Source of the DNA: Rallus limicola | Taxonomy: Eukaryota; Chordata; Aves; Gruiformes; Rallidae | Assembly: GCA_022605955.1 (NCBI GenBank) | Contig: JAKCOZ010000244.1 | Location: forward strand, 62,001 to 126,000 | DNA length: 64,000 bases | Reading direction: 5' to 3' | Shown here: piece by piece, positions 52,691 to 63,513 of the stretch | Layout of the letters: each line of letters starts with the position of its first letter | Numbering within the stretch: the first letter of the stretch is position 1 | The notes under the pieces: model-generated | Databases searched by the model: none | What the model saw: the letters and a program-made list of their open reading frames with translations, nothing else | Told to the model about the DNA's origin: nothing | Position numbers and translations under genes: made by a program

Positions 52691-54045
52691 CACGAGCAGA
52701 CCCTGTCACTTTGGCTCTCAGCCTTTTCCTTTGCCTGGAAAGAGGGAACATGCCTGGAACCTCCTACGGTGCTTTTCTCAGCCCTAGCAGACTGCAGTTC
52801 AAAACATGCTAAACGTCCAGCAATAACTCCCAAAGTAAAGAAGCTAGGCCTGAAAGGCATAGCTTGTCTGAAACCTCCTAACATGACACACGAGCAGCCC
52901 CTGTCACTTTGGTTCTCAGCCTTTTCCTTTGCCTGGAAAGAGGGAACATGCCTGGAACCTCCTACGGTGCTTTTCTCGGCCCTAGCAGACTGCAGTTCAA
53001 AACATGCTAAACGTCCAGCAATAACTCCCAAAGTAAAGAAGCTAGGCCTGAAAGGCATAGCTTGTCTGAAACCTCCTAACAGGACACACGAGCAGCCCCT
53101 GTCACTTTGGCTCTCAGCCTTTTCCTTTGCCTGGAAAGAGGGAACATGCCTGGAACCTCCTACGGTACTTTTCTCGGCCCTAGCAGACTGCAGTTCAAAA
53201 CATGCTAAACGTCCAGCAATAACTCCCAAAGTAAAGAAGCTAGGCCTGAACGGCATAGCTTGTCTGAAACCTCCTAACAGGACACACGAGCAGCCCCTGT
53301 CACTTTGGTTCTCAGCCTTTTCCTTTGCCTGGAAAGAGGGAACATGCCTGGAACCTCCTACGGTGCTTTTCTCGGCCCTAGCAGACTGCAGTTCAAAACA
53401 TGCTAAACGTCCAGCAATAACACCCAAAGTAAAGAAGCTAGGCCTGAAAGGCATAGCTTGTCTGAAACCTCCTAACAGGACACACGAGCAGACCCTGTCA
53501 CTTTGGCTCTCAGCCTTTTCCTTTGCCTGGAAAGAGGGAACATGCCTGGAACCTCCTACGGTGCTTTTCTCGGCCCTAGCAGACTGCAGTTCAAAACATG
53601 CTAAACGTCCAGCAATAACTCCCAAAGTAAAGAAGCTAGGCCTGAAAGGCATAGCTTGTCTGAAACCTCCTAACAGGACACACAAGCAGACCCTGTCACT
53701 TTGGCTCTCAGCCTTTTCCTTTGCCTGGAAAGAGGGAACATGCCTGGAACCTCCTACGGTGCTTTTCTCGGCCCTAGCAGACTGCAATTCAAAACATGCT
53801 AAACGTCCAGCAATAACTCCCAAAGTAAAGAAGCTAGGCCTGAAAGGCATAGCTTGTCTGAAACCTCCTAACAGGACACACGAGCAGCCCCTGTCACTTT
53901 GGCTCTCAGCCTTTTCCTTTGCCTGGAAAGAGGGAACATGCCTGGAACCTCCTACGGTGCTTTTCTCGGCCCTAGCAGACTGCAGTTCAAAACATGCTAA
54001 ACGTCCAGCAATAACTCCCAAAGTAAAGAAGCTAGGCCTGAAAGG

Positions 54046-55243
54046 CATAGCTTGTCTGAAACCTCCTAAAATGACAACCGAGCAGACCCTGTCACTTTGG
54101 CTCTCAGCCTTTTCCTTTGCCTGGAAAGAGGGAACATGCCTGGAACCTCCTACGGTGCTTTTCTCGACCCTAGCAGACTGCAGTTCAAAACATGCTCAAC
54201 GTCCAGCAATAACTCCCAAAGTAAAGAAGCTAGGCCTGAAAGGCATAGCTTGTCTGAAACCTCCTAACAGGACACACGAGCAGCCCCTGTCACTTTGGCT
54301 CTCAGCCTTTTCCTTTGCCTGGAAAGAGGGAACATGCCTGGAACCTCCTACGGTGCTTTTCTCGGCCCTAGCAGACTGCAGTTCAAAACATGCTAAACGT
54401 CCAGCAATAACTCCCAAAGTAAAGAAGCGAGGCCTGAAAGGCATAGCTTGTCTGAAACCTCCTAACAGGACACACGAGCAGCCCCTGTCACTTTGGCTCT
54501 CAGCCTTTTCCTTTGCCTGGAAAGAGGGAACATGCCTGGAACCTCCTACGGTGCTTTTCTCGGCCCTAGAAGACTGCAGTTCAAAACATGCTAAACGTCC
54601 AGCAATAACTCCCAAAGTAAAGAAGCTAGGCCTGAAAGGCATAGCTTGTCTGAAACCTCCTAACAGGACACACGAGTAGACCCTGTCACTTTGGCTCTCA
54701 GCCTTTTCCTTTGCCTGGAAAGAGGGAACATGCCTGGAACCTCCTACGGTGCTTTTCTCGGCCCTAGCAGACTGCAGTTCAAAACATGCTAAACGTCCAG
54801 CAATAACTCCCAATGTAAAGAAGCTAGGCCTGAAAGGCATAGCTTGTCTGAAACCTCCTAACAGGACACACGAGCAGCCCCTGTCACTTTGGCTCTCAGC
54901 CTTTTCCTTTGCCTGGAAAGAGGGAACATGCCTGGAACCTCCTATGGTGCTTTTCTCGGCCCTAGCAGACTGCAGTTCAAAACATGCTAAACGTCCAGCA
55001 ATAACTCCCAAAGTAAAGAAGCTAGGCGTGAAAGGCATAGCTTGTCTGAAACCTCCTAACATGACACACGAGCAGCCCCTGTCACTTTGGCTCTCAGCCT
55101 TTTCCTTTGCCTGGAAAGAGGGAACATGCCTGGAACCTCCTACGGTGCTTTTCTCGGCCCTAGCAGACTGCAGTCCAAAACATGCTAAACGTCCAGCAAT
55201 AACTCCCAAAGTAAAGAAGCTAGGCATGAAAGGCATAGCTTGT
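54046..55243 (+). repeat. Block with AAAATGACAACCGAG marker, copy 2
   Basis: TAAAATGACAACCGAG at 54067, CATGCTCAACG near 54193 and GAAGCGAGG near 54425 repeat the order seen from 45761. The block ends in the CAGTCCAAAAC monomer (near 55172) and module 17. Confidence 0.75.
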
Positions 55244-55311
55244 CCTGTTAGGAGGTTTCAGACAAGCTAGGCCTGAAAGGCCTAGCTTGTCTGAAACCTC
55301 CTAACAGGACA
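55241..55311 (+). repeat. Fold-back module 17: 34-bp perfect stem with GAA loop
   Basis: The spacer reads AGGCCT-GAA-AGGCCT, so pairing extends inward by six bases. 55241-55274 pairs perfectly with 55278-55311, leaving only GAA (55275-55277) unpaired. It is the longest perfect inverted repeat in the window, and the only module where the core G-A mismatch has been removed. Confidence 0.96.
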
Positions 55312-58300
55312 CACGAGCAGCCCCTGTCACTTTGGCTCTCAGCCTTTTCCTTTGCCTGGAAAGAGGGAACATGCCTGGAACCTCCTACGGTGCTTTTCTC
55401 GGCCCTAGCAGACTGCAGTTCAAAACATGCTAAACGTCCAGCAATAACTCCCAAAGTAAAGAAGGTAGGCCTGAAAGGCATAGCTTGTCTGAAACCTCCT
55501 AACAGGACACACGAGCAGCCCCTGTCACTTTGGCTCTCAGCCTTTTCCTTTGCCTGGAAAGAGGGAACATGCCTGGAACCTCCTACGGTGCTTTTCTCGG
55601 CCCTAGTAGACTGCAGTTCAAAACATGCTAAACGTCCAGCAATAACTCCCAAAGTAAAGAAGCTAGGCCTGAAAGGCATAGCTTGTCTGAAACCTCCTAA
55701 CAGGACACACGAGCAGACCCTGTCACTTTGGCTCTCAGCCTTTTCCTTTGCCTGGAAAGAGGGAACATGCCTGGAACCTCCTACGGTGCTTTTCTCGGCC
55801 CTAGCAGACTGCAGTTCAAAACATGCTAAACGTCCAGCAATAACTCCCAAAGTAAAGAAGCTAGGCCTGAAAGGCATAGCTTGTCTGAAACCTCCTAACA
55901 TGACACACGAGCAGCCCCTCTCACTTTGGTTCTCAGCCTTTTCCTTTGCCTGGAAAGAGGGAACATGCCTGGAACCTCCTACGGTGCTTTTCTCGGCCCT
56001 AGCAGACTGCAGTTCAAAACATGCTAAACGTCCAGCAATAACTCCCAAAGTAAAGAAGCTAGGCATGAAAGGCATAGCTTGTCTGAAACCTCCTAACAGG
56101 ACACACGAGCAGCCCCTGTCACTTTGGCTCTCAGCCTTTTCCTTTGCCTGGAAAGAGGGAACATGCCTGGATCCTCCTACGGTGCTTTTCTCGGCCCTAG
56201 CAGACTGCAGTTCAAAACATGCTAAACGTCCAGCAATAACTCCCAAAGTAAAGAAGCTAGGCCTGAAAGGCATAGCTTGTCTGAAACCTCCTAACAGGAC
56301 ACACGAGCAGACCCTGTCACTTTGGCTCTCAGCCTTTTCCTTTGCCTGGAAAGAGGGAACATGCCTGGAACCTCCTACGGTGCTTTTCTCGGCCCTAGCA
56401 GACTGCAGTTCAAAACATGCTAAACGTCCAGCAATAACTCCCAAAGTAAAGAAGCTAGGCCTGAAAGGCATAGCTTGTCTGAAACCTCCTAACAGGACAC
56501 ACGAGCAGACCCTGTCACTTTGGCTCTCAGCCTTTTCCTTTGCCTGGAAAGAGGGAACATGCCTGGAACCTCCTACGGTGCTTTTCTCGGCCCTAGCAGA
56601 CTGCAGTTCAAAACATGCTAAACGTCCAGCAATAACTCCCAAAGTAAAGAAGCTAGGCCTGAAAGGCATAGCTTGTCTGAAACCTCCTAACAGGACACAC
56701 GAGCAGACCCTGTCACTTTGGCTCTCAGCCTTTTCCTTTGCCTGGAAAGAGGGAACATGCCTGGAACCTCCTACGGTGCTTTTCTCGGCCCTAGCAGACT
56801 GCTGTTCAAAACATGCTAAACGTCCAGCAATAACTCCCAAAGTAAAGAAGCTAGGCCTGAAAGGCATAGCTTGTCTGAAACCTCCTAACAGGACACCCGA
56901 GCAGACCCTGTCACTTTGGCTCTCAGCCTTTTCCTTTGCCTGGAAAGAGGGAACATGCCTGGAACCTCCTACGGTGCTTTTCTCGGCCCTAGCAGACTGC
57001 AGTTCAAAACATGCTAAACGTCCAGCAATAACTCCCAAAGTAAAGAAGCTAGGCCTGAAAGGCATAGCTTGTCTGAAACCTCCTAACAGGACACACGAGC
57101 AGCCCCTGTCACTTTGGCTCTCAGCCTTTTCCTTTGCCTGGAAAGAGGGAACATGCCTGGAACCTCCTACGGTGCTTTTCTCGGCCCTAGCAGACTGCAG
57201 TTCAAAACATGCTAAACGTCCAGCAATAACTCCCAAAGTAAAGAAGCTAGGCCTGAAAGGCATAGCTTGTCTGAAACCTCCTAACAGGACACACGAGCAG
57301 CCCCTGTCACTTTGGCTCTCAGCCTTTTCCTTTGCCTGGAAAGAGGGAACATGCCTGGAACCTCCTACGGTGCTTTTCTCGGCCCTAGCAGACTGCAGTT
57401 CAAAACATGCTAAACGTCCAGCAATAACTCCCAAAGTAAAGAAGCTAGGCCTGAAAGGCATAGCTTGTCTGAAACCTCCTAACAGGACACACGAGCAGCC
57501 CCTGTCACTTTGGCTCTCAGCCTTTTCCTTTGCCTGGAAAGAGGGAACATGCCTGGAACCTCCTACGGTGCTTTTCTCGGCCCTAGCAGACTGCAGTTCA
57601 AAACATGCTAAACGTCCAGCAATAACTCCCAAAGTAAAGAAGCTAGGCCTGAAAGGCATAGCTTGTCTGAAACCTCCTAACAGGACACACGAGCAGACCC
57701 TGTCACTTTGGCTCTCAGCCTTTTCCTTTGCCTGGAAAGAGGGAACATGCCTGGAACCTCCTACGGTGCTTTTCTCGGCCCTAGCAGACTGCAGTTCAAA
57801 ACATGCTAAACGTCCAGCAATAACTCCCAAAGTAAAGAAGCTAGGCCTGAAAGGCATAGCTTGTCTGAAACCTCCTAACAGGACACACGAGCAGACCCTG
57901 TCACTTTGGCTCTCAGCCTTTTCCTTTGCCTGGAAAGAGGGAACATGCCTGGAACCTCCTACGGTGCTTTTCTCGGCCCTAGCAGACTGCAGTTCAAAAC
58001 ATGCTAAACGTCCAGCAATAACTCCCAAAGTAAAGAAGCTAGGCCTGAAAGGCATAGCTTGTCTGAAACCTCCTAACAGGACACACGAGCAGACCCTGTC
58101 ACTTTGGCTCTCAGCCTTTTCCTTTGCCTGGCAAGAGGGAACATGCCTGGAACCTCCTACGGTGCTTTTCTCGGCCCTAGCAGACTGCAGTTCAAAACAT
58201 GCTAAACGTCCAGCAATAACTCCCAAAGTAAAGAAGCTAGGCCTGAAAGGCATAGCTTGTCTGAAACCTCCTAACAGGACACACGAGCAGCCCCTGTCAC

Positions 58301-60435
58301 TTTGGTTCTCAGCCTTTTCCTTTGCCTGGAAAGAGGGAACATGCCTGGAACCTCCTACGGTGCTTTTCTCGGCCCTAGCAGACTGCAGTTCAAAACATGC
58401 TAAACGTCCAGCAATAACTCCCAAAGTAAAGAAGCTAGGCCTGAAAGGCATAGCTTGTCTGAAACCTCCTAACAGGACACACGAGCAGCCCCTGTCACTT
58501 TGGCTCTCAGCCTTTTCCTTTGCCTGGAAAGAGGGAACATGCCTGGAACCTCCTACGGTGCTTTTCTCGGCCCTAGCAGACTGCAGTTCAAAACATGCTA
58601 AACGTCCAGCAATAACTCCCAAAGTAAAGAAGCTAGGCCTGAAAGGCATAGCTTGTCTGAAACCTCCTAACAGGACACACGAGCAGCCCCTGTCACTTTG
58701 GCTCTCAGCCTTTTCCTTTGCCTGGAAAGAGGGAACATGCCTGGAACCTCCTACGGTGCTTTTCTCGGCCCTAGCAGACTGCAGTTCAAAACATGCTAAA
58801 CGTCCAGCAATAACTCCCAAAGTAAAGAAGCTAGGCCTGAAAGGCATAGCTTGTCTGAAACCTCCTAACAGGACACACGAGCAGACCCTGTCACTTTGGC
58901 TCTCAGCCTTTTCCTTTGCCTGGAAAGAGGGAACATGCCTGGAACCTCCTACGGTGCTTTTCTCGGCCCTAGCAGACTGCAGTTCAAAACATGCTAAACG
59001 TCCAGCAATAACTCCCAAAGTAAAGAAGCTAGGCCTGAAAGGCATAGCTTGTCTGAAACCTCCTAACAGGACACACGAGCAGACCCTGTCACTTTGGCTC
59101 TCAGCCTTTTCCTTTGCCTGGAAAGAGGGAACATGCCTGGAACCTCCTACGGTGCTTTTCTCGGCCCTAGCAGACTGCAGTTCAAAACATGCTAAACGTC
59201 CAGCAATAACTCCCAAAGTAAAGAAGCTAGGCCTGAAAGGCATAGCTTGTCTGAAACCTCCTAACAGGACACCCGAGCAGACCCTGTCACTTTGGCTCTC
59301 AGCCTTTTCCTTTGCCTGGAAAGAGGGAACATGCCTGGAACCTCCTACGGTGCTTTTCTCGGCCCTAGCAGACTGCAGTTCAAAACATGCTAAACGTCCA
59401 GCAATAACTCCCAAAGTAAAGAAGCTAGGCCTGAAAGGCATAGCTTGTCTGAAACCTCCTAACAGGACACACGAGCAGACCCTGTCACTTTGGCTCTCAG
59501 CCTTTTCCTTTGCCTGGAAAGAGGGAACATGCCTGGAACCTCCTACGGTGCTTTTCTCGGCCCTAGCAGACTGCAGTTCAAAACATGCTAAACGTCCAGC
59601 AATAACTCCCAAAGTAAAGAAGCTAGGCCTGAAAGGCATAGCTTGTCTGAAACCTCCTAACAGGACACCCGAGCAGACCCTGTCACTTTGGCTCTCAGCC
59701 TTTTCCTTTGCCTGGAAAGAGGGAACATGCCTGGAACCTCCTACGGTGCTTTTCTCGGCCCTAGCAGACTGCAGTTCAAAACATGCTAAACGTCCAGCAA
59801 TAACTCCCAAAGTAAAGAAGCTAGGCCTGAAAGGCATAGCTTGTCTGAAACCTCCTAACAGGACACACGAGCAGACCCTGTCACTTTGGCTCTCAGCCTT
59901 TTCCTTTGCCTGGAAAGAGGGAACATGCCTGGAACCTCCTACGGTGCTTTTCTCGGCCCTAGCAGACTGCAGTTCAAAACATGCTAAACGTCCAGCAATA
60001 ACTCCCAAAGTAAAGAAGCTAGGCCTGAAAGGCATAGCTTGTCTGAAACCTCCTAACAGGACATACGAGCAGACCCTGTCACTTTGGCTCTCAGCCTTTT
60101 CCTTTGCCTGGAAAGAGGGAACATGCCTGGAACCTCCTACGGTGCTTTTCTCGGCCCTAGCAGACTGCAGTTCAAAACATGCTAAACGTCCAGCAATAAC
60201 TCCCAAAGTAAAGAAGCTAGGCCTGAAAGGCATAGCTTGTCTGAAACCTCCTAACATGACACACGAGCAGCCCCTGTCACTTTGGTTCTCAGCCTTTTCC
60301 TTTGCCTGGAAAGAGGGAACATGCCTGGAACCTCCTACGGTGCTTTTCTCGGCCCTAGCAGACTGCAGTTCAAAACATGCTAAACGTCCAGCAATAACTC
60401 CCAAAGTAAAGAAGCTAGGCATGAAAGGCATAGCT

Positions 60436-60506
60436 TGTCCTGTTAGGAGGTTTCAGACAAGCTAGGCCTGAAAGGCATAGCTTGTCTTAAACCTCCTAAC
60501 AGGACA
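60436..60506 (+). repeat. Fold-back module 18
   Basis: GGCAT spacer; one mismatch in the right arm (GTCTTAAACC). It begins the module-dense edge of the array. Confidence 0.93.
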
Positions 60507-61274
60507 CACGAGCAGACCCTGTCACTTTGGCTCTCAGCCTTTTCCTTTGCCTGGAAAGAGGGAACATGCCTGGAACCTCCTACGGTGCTTTTCTCGGCCC
60601 TAGCATACTGCAATTCAAAACATGCTAAACGTCCAGCAATAACTCCCAAAGTAAAGAAGCTAGGCCTGAAAGGCATAGCTTGTCTGAAACCTCCTAACAT
60701 GACACACGAGCAGCCCCTGTCACTTTGGCTCTCAGCCTTTTCCTTTGCCTGGAAAGAGGGAACATGCCTGGAACCTCCTACGGTGCTTTTCTCGGCCCTA
60801 GCAGACTGCAGTTCAAAACATGCTAAACGTCCAGCAATAACTCCCAAAGTAAAGAAGCTAGGCCTGAAAGGCATAGCTTGTCTGAAACCTCCTAACAGGA
60901 CACACGAGCAGCCCCTGTCACTTTGGCTCTCAGCCTTTTCCTTTGCCTGGAAAGAGGGAACATGCCTGGAAACTCCTACGGTGCTTTTCTCGGCCCTAGC
61001 AGACTGCAGTTCAAAACATGCTAAACGTCCAGCAATAACTCCCAAAGTAAAGAAGCTAGGCCTGAAAGGCATAACTTGACTGAAACCTCCTAACAGGACA
61101 CACGAGCAGCCCCTGTCACTTTGGTTCTCAGCCTTTTCCTTTGCCTGGAAAGAGGGAACATGCCTGGAACCTCCTACGGTGCTTTTCTCGGCCCTAGCAG
61201 ACTGCAGTTCAAAACATGCTAAACGTCCAGCAATAACTCCCAAAGTAAAGAAGCTAGGCATGAAAGGCATAGCT

Positions 61275-61345
61275 TGTCCTGTTAGGAGGTTTCAGACAAG
61301 CTAGGCCTGAAAGGCATAGCTTGTCTGAAACCTCCTTACAGGACA
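61275..61345 (+). repeat. Fold-back module 19
   Basis: GGCAT spacer; right-arm mismatch (CCTCCTTACAGG). Module 22 shares it at +1,725 bp, along with flanking variants such as CTTGACTGAAACC (near 61076 and 62801). This shows a local duplication. Confidence 0.93.
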
Positions 61346-61519
61346 CACGAGCAGACCCTGTCACTTTGGCTCTCAGCCTTTTCCTTTGCCTGGAAAGAGG
61401 GAACATGCCTGGAACCTCCTACGGTGCTTTTCTCGACCCTAGCAGACTGCAATTCAAAACATGCTAAACGTCCAGCAATAACTCCCAAAGTAAAGAAGCT
61501 AGGCATGAAAGGCATAGCT

Positions 61520-61590
61520 TGTCCTGTTAGGAGGTTTCAGAAAAGCTAGGTCTGAAAGGCATAGCTTGTCTGAAAGCTCCTAACAGGACA
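61520..61590 (+). repeat. Fold-back module 20, most decayed
   Basis: Separated from module 19 by a single 245-bp unit. The left arm has TTTCAGAAAAGCT, the right arm has GAAAGCTCC, and the spacer begins AGGTCTG. Two stem mismatches make it the weakest inverted repeat of the 22. Confidence 0.93.
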
Positions 61591-61962
61591 CACAAGCAGA
61601 CCCTGTCACTTTGGCTCTCAGCCTTTTCCTTTGCCTGGAAAGAGGGAACATGCCTGGAACCTCCTACGGTGCTTTTCTCGGCCCTAGCAGACTGCAATTC
61701 AAAACATGCTAAACGTCCAGCAATAACTCCCAAAGTAAAGAAGCTAGGCCTGAAAGGCATAGCTTGTCTGAAACCTCCTAACATGACACACGAGCAGCCC
61801 CTGTCACTTTGGTTCTCAGCCTTTTCCTTTGCCTGGAAAGAGGGAACATGCCTGGAACCTCCTACGGTGCTTTTCTCGGCCCTAGAAGACTGCAGTTCAA
61901 AACATGCTAAACGTCCAGCAATAACTCCCAAAGTAAAGAAGCTAGGCATGAAAGGCATAGCT

Positions 61963-62033
61963 TGTCCTGTTAGGAGGTTTCAGACAAGCTAGGCCTGAAA
62001 GGCATAGCTTGTCTGAAACCTCCTAACAGGACA
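61963..62033 (+). repeat. Fold-back module 21
   Basis: Perfect 28-bp arms; GGCAT spacer; followed by ACAAACGAG. Confidence 0.95.
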
Positions 62034-62999
62034 AACGAGCAGACCCTGTCACTTTGGCTCTCAGCCTTTTCCTTTGCCTGGAAAGAGGGAACATGCCTGG
62101 AACATCCTACGGTGCTTTTCTCGGCCCTAGCAGACTGCAATTCAAAACATGCTAAACGTCCAGCAATAACTCCCAAAGTAAAGAAGCTAGGCCTGAAAGG
62201 CATAGCTTGTCTGAAACCTCCTAACAGGACACCCGAGCAGACCCTGTCACTTTGGCTCTCAGCCTTTTCCTTTGCCTGGAAAGAGGGAACATGCCTGGAA
62301 CCTCCTACGGTGCTTTTCTCGGCCCTAGCAGACTGCAGTTCAAAACATGCTAAACGTCCAGCAATAACTCCCAAAGTAAAGAAGCTAGGCCAGAAAGGCA
62401 TAGCTTGTCTGAAACCTCCTAACAGGACACATGAGCAGCACCTGTCACTTTGGCTCTCAGCCTTTTCCTTTGCCTGGAAAGAGGGAACATGCCTGGAACC
62501 TCCTACGGTGCTTTTCTTGGCCCTAGCAGACTGCAGTTCAAAACATGCTAAACGTCCAGCAATAACTCCCAAAGTAAAGAAGCTAGGCCTGAAAGGCATA
62601 GCTTGTCTGAAACCTCCTAACAGGACACACGAGCAGCCCCTGTCACTTTGGCTCTCAGCCTTTTCCTTTGCCTGGAAAGAGGGAACATGCCTGGAAACTC
62701 CTACGGTGCTTTTCTCGGCCCTAGCAGACTGCAGTTCAAAACATGCTAAACGTCCAGCAATAACTCCCAAAGTAAAGAAGCTAGGCCTGAAAGGCATAGC
62801 TTGACTGAAACCTCCTAACAGGACACACGAGCAGCCCCTGTCACTTTGGTTCTCAGCCTTTTCCTTTGCCTGGAAAGAGGGAACATGCCTGGAACCTCCT
62901 ACGGTGCTTTTCTCGGCCCTAGCAGACTGCAGTTCAAAACATGCTAAACGTCCAGCAATAACTCCCAAAGTAAAGAAGCTAGGCATGAAAGGCATAGCT

Positions 63000-63070
63000 T
63001 GTCCTGTTAGGAGGTTTCAGACAAGCTAGGCCTGAAAGGCATAGCTTGTCTGAAACCTCCTTACAGGACA
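63000..63070 (+). repeat. Fold-back module 22
   Basis: GGCAT spacer; right-arm mismatch TTACAGG as in module 19. It is the last module before the LTR, two monomers from the array interruption. Confidence 0.93.
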
Positions 63071-63513
63071 CACGAGCAGACCCTGTCACTTTGGCTCTCA
63101 GCCTTTTCCTTTGCCTGGAAAGAGGGAACATGCCTGGAACCTCCTACGGTGCTTTTCTCGACCCTAGCAGACTGCAATTCAAAACATGCTAAACGTCCAG
63201 CAATAACTCCCAAAGTAAAGAAGCTAGGCCTGAAAGGCATAGCTTGTCTGAAACCTCCTAACATGACACACGAGCAGCCCCTGTCACTTTGGTTCTCAGC
63301 CTTTTCCTTTGCCTGGAAAGAGGGAACATGCCTGGAACCTCCTACGGTGCTTTTCTCGGCCCTAGCAGACTGCAGTTCAAAACATGCTAAACGTCCAGCA
63401 ATAACTCCCAAAGTAAAGAAGCTAGGCCTGAAAGGCATAGCTTGTCTGAAACCTCCTAACAGGACACACGAGCAGACCCTGTCACTTTGGCTCTCAGCCT
63501 TTTCCTTTGCCTG

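Larger units (their letters stand above)
1..63513 (+). repeat. 198-bp satellite tandem array, about 315.6 monomers
   Basis: Seen: the same 198-bp unit repeats head to tail from base 1 to the LTR junction, with no unrelated sequence between units. Landmarks such as ACGGTGCTTTTCTCGG recur every 198 bp, or every 245 bp where a 47-bp module is inserted. Removing 22 modules and correcting four 1-bp indels leaves exactly 315 units plus 111 bp. Neighbouring units differ at a few positions, mostly at recurring two-state sites: C26/A, G60/T, A74/C and C89/T. The consensus is 50% GC with 4 CpG (observed/expected about 0.33), as in methylated vertebrate DNA. Inference: constitutive heterochromatin, perhaps centromeric or pericentromeric. 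The unit length is close to a nucleosome repeat length. I do not recognise the family, and no protein, RNA gene or transposon is embedded in it. Confidence 0.98.

Noticed and set aside
239..63070. Fold-back modules as transcription terminators or as transposon (MITE) insertions
   Set aside because: No T-run follows the stem, no gene precedes it, and the host is inferred to be eukaryotic. No target-site duplication flanks the module, and all inserted bases derive from the monomer itself, so local template switching explains it better than a MITE.
1..63513. CRISPR array
   Set aside because: The whole 198-bp unit is repeated; there are no unique spacers and no cas genes.
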